Source: Acidobacteriota bacterium (GTDB lineage Bacteria; Acidobacteriota; Vicinamibacteria; Fen-336). From it: a stretch of DNA of 42,912 nucleotides. Position numbers and translations under genes: made by a program. Where the stretch lies: NCBI GenBank assembly GCA_022340585.1, contig JAJDNS010000175.1, positions 1 through 42,912 of the forward strand. Reading direction: 5' to 3'. Below, piece after piece: positions 42,347 to 42,912 of this stretch. How positions within the stretch are numbered: position 1 is the stretch's first letter; the number at the start of each line of letters is the position of its first letter. The notes beneath the pieces were generated by a model, which had not been told where the DNA came from, did no database searches, and saw only the letters and a program-made list of their open reading frames with translations.

Positions 42347-42436
42347 CCACCGGCGGGACAGCGCGAGTCTGTTTGGAGGTACCCTGTGCCGGCGTTCGCA
42401 CGGGGCGCAACGCACCTGGGCACCAGGAGTCATTCG

Positions 42437-42912
42437 ATGGTTCGGCAAGAGGCCTTGAGCGCAGCTCTCGTGGCGATCCTGTTCCCGCCATTCCTCGCGG
42501 GGTCACCCGCGGAGGCCCAGGAGACGCGGTTCCTGCGTCAACCGACGCTGAGCGACCGGCACGTCGCGTTCGCCCACGGGGCCGATCTCTGGGTGGTCGG
42601 CCGTGACGGTGGCCTGGCCCGCCGTCTGACCAGCACGCCGGCGGTCGAGAGCGATCCGCACTTCTCCCCCGACGGGCGCCAGATCGCCTTCTCCTCGAAC
42701 CGCTCCGGGGTCACGGCGGTCTACGTGGTGCCCGTGGAGGGAGGGACCCCGAAGCGGCTCACCTGGTACCCACGGGCGGCCTGGGCCCGGGGCTGGAGCC
42801 CCAGCGGAGACCGCGTGCTCTACGCGACGGACCGTGAGACCGCCCCCGCCGGGTACTCCCGGCTGTGGACGGTGTCACCCGACGGAGGCCCCTCCGAGCG
42901 GGTGCCCGCGCC
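42437..42912 (+). CDS. Tricorn-type S41 protease, N-terminal part (runs off the window)
   Basis: At least 158 residues, open to the last base. AGGAG at 42425-42429 lies 7 nt before the ATG. Signal peptide (LSAALVAILFPPFLAGSPAEA) then the first blades of a six- or seven-bladed propeller: HVAFAHGADLWVVGRDGG, LTSTPAVESDPHFSPDGRQI, AFSSNRSG, VVPVEGGTPKRLTWYP. This is how bacterial tricorn protease homologues begin; they degrade peptides after a proteolytic step elsewhere. A TolB-like protein is the alternative. The S41 catalytic domain is not in the window, so the call rests on the propeller pattern. Confidence 0.8.
   Translation, partial: MVRQEALSAALVAILFPPFLAGSPAEAQETRFLRQPTLSDRHVAFAHGADLWVVGRDGGLARRLTSTPAVESDPHFSPDGRQIAFSSNRSGVTAVYVVPVEGGTPKRLTWYPRAAWARGWSPSGDRVLYATDRETAPAGYSRLWTVSPDGGPSERVPA

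Overview
The window is a very GC-rich (about 70% by eye), densely coded bacterial chromosome segment with 30 protein-coding genes and no tRNA, rRNA, CRISPR array or complete transposon that I could find. Several gene types point to Acidobacteriota, possibly Thermoanaerobaculia: an Acidobacteria-type VWFA-related secreted protein, a Ser/Thr kinase fused to a TolB-like domain and TPRs, tandem FG-GAP/ASPIC-UnbV (CRTAC1-like) proteins, and many lipoproteins. This is inference from family content; there is no marker gene to settle it.

Layout. 1-5689: a DUF1080 (3-keto-glycoside lyase/hydrolase-like) lipoprotein, a VWFA-related secreted protein, and a two-gene Gfo/Idh oxidoreductase plus TIM-barrel isomerase operon, together suggestive of 3-keto-sugar chemistry. 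5838-10818: a thioredoxin-like lipoprotein, a free-standing secretin N-domain protein, a Ser/Thr kinase with TolB-like and TPR regions, and a methyltransferase/alpha-beta hydrolase pair. 11050-13789: xylA and xylB (xylose to xylulose 5-phosphate), separated by a perfect 16-bp hairpin. 13924-19290 (minus): nitrilase, Cys-rich envelope protein, histidine kinase, NtrC-family regulator with an altered GAFTGA loop, small lipoprotein. 19543-24796 (minus): two FG-GAP/ASPIC proteins, the larger with TPRs. 25019-28295: a LysR regulator divergent from a secreted oligopeptidase B-like S9A peptidase. 28377-34200 (minus): a maltodextrin operon (lipoprotein, malQ, MFS sugar transporter, secreted GH13 amylase) ending in a PagL-like lipid A deacylase. 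34319-35915: YgfZ-like protein and a PduO-type cobalamin adenosyltransferase that appears to start at CTG. 35942-42282 (minus): a two-gene operon with GTGA overlap, coding for a patatin phospholipase with two cyclic-nucleotide-binding domains and a soluble-adenylyl-cyclase-like protein (two cyclase domains, STAND-type ATPase, TPRs). 42437-end: the start of a tricorn-type protease.

The intergenic spaces hold more structure than the genes predict. Two dispersed, hairpin-rich intergenic repeat families are present: family 1 has three copies of about 76 bp (6934-7010, 24944-25018, 28301-28376) and family 2 has two copies of about 96 bp (1151-1246, 19433-19532). There are also two GGGGTCAGGTC/GACCTGACCCC-type REP-like hairpins, paired 3'-end hairpins just after stop codons, and a recurrent TAGAAT -10 element in front of at least six genes.

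The most interesting system candidate is the cyclase/phospholipase operon. Its layout suggests that a ligand- or stress-gated cyclase makes a cyclic nucleotide that is read by the phospholipase encoded in the same operon, a logic comparable to Pycsar and CBASS but with a different architecture.
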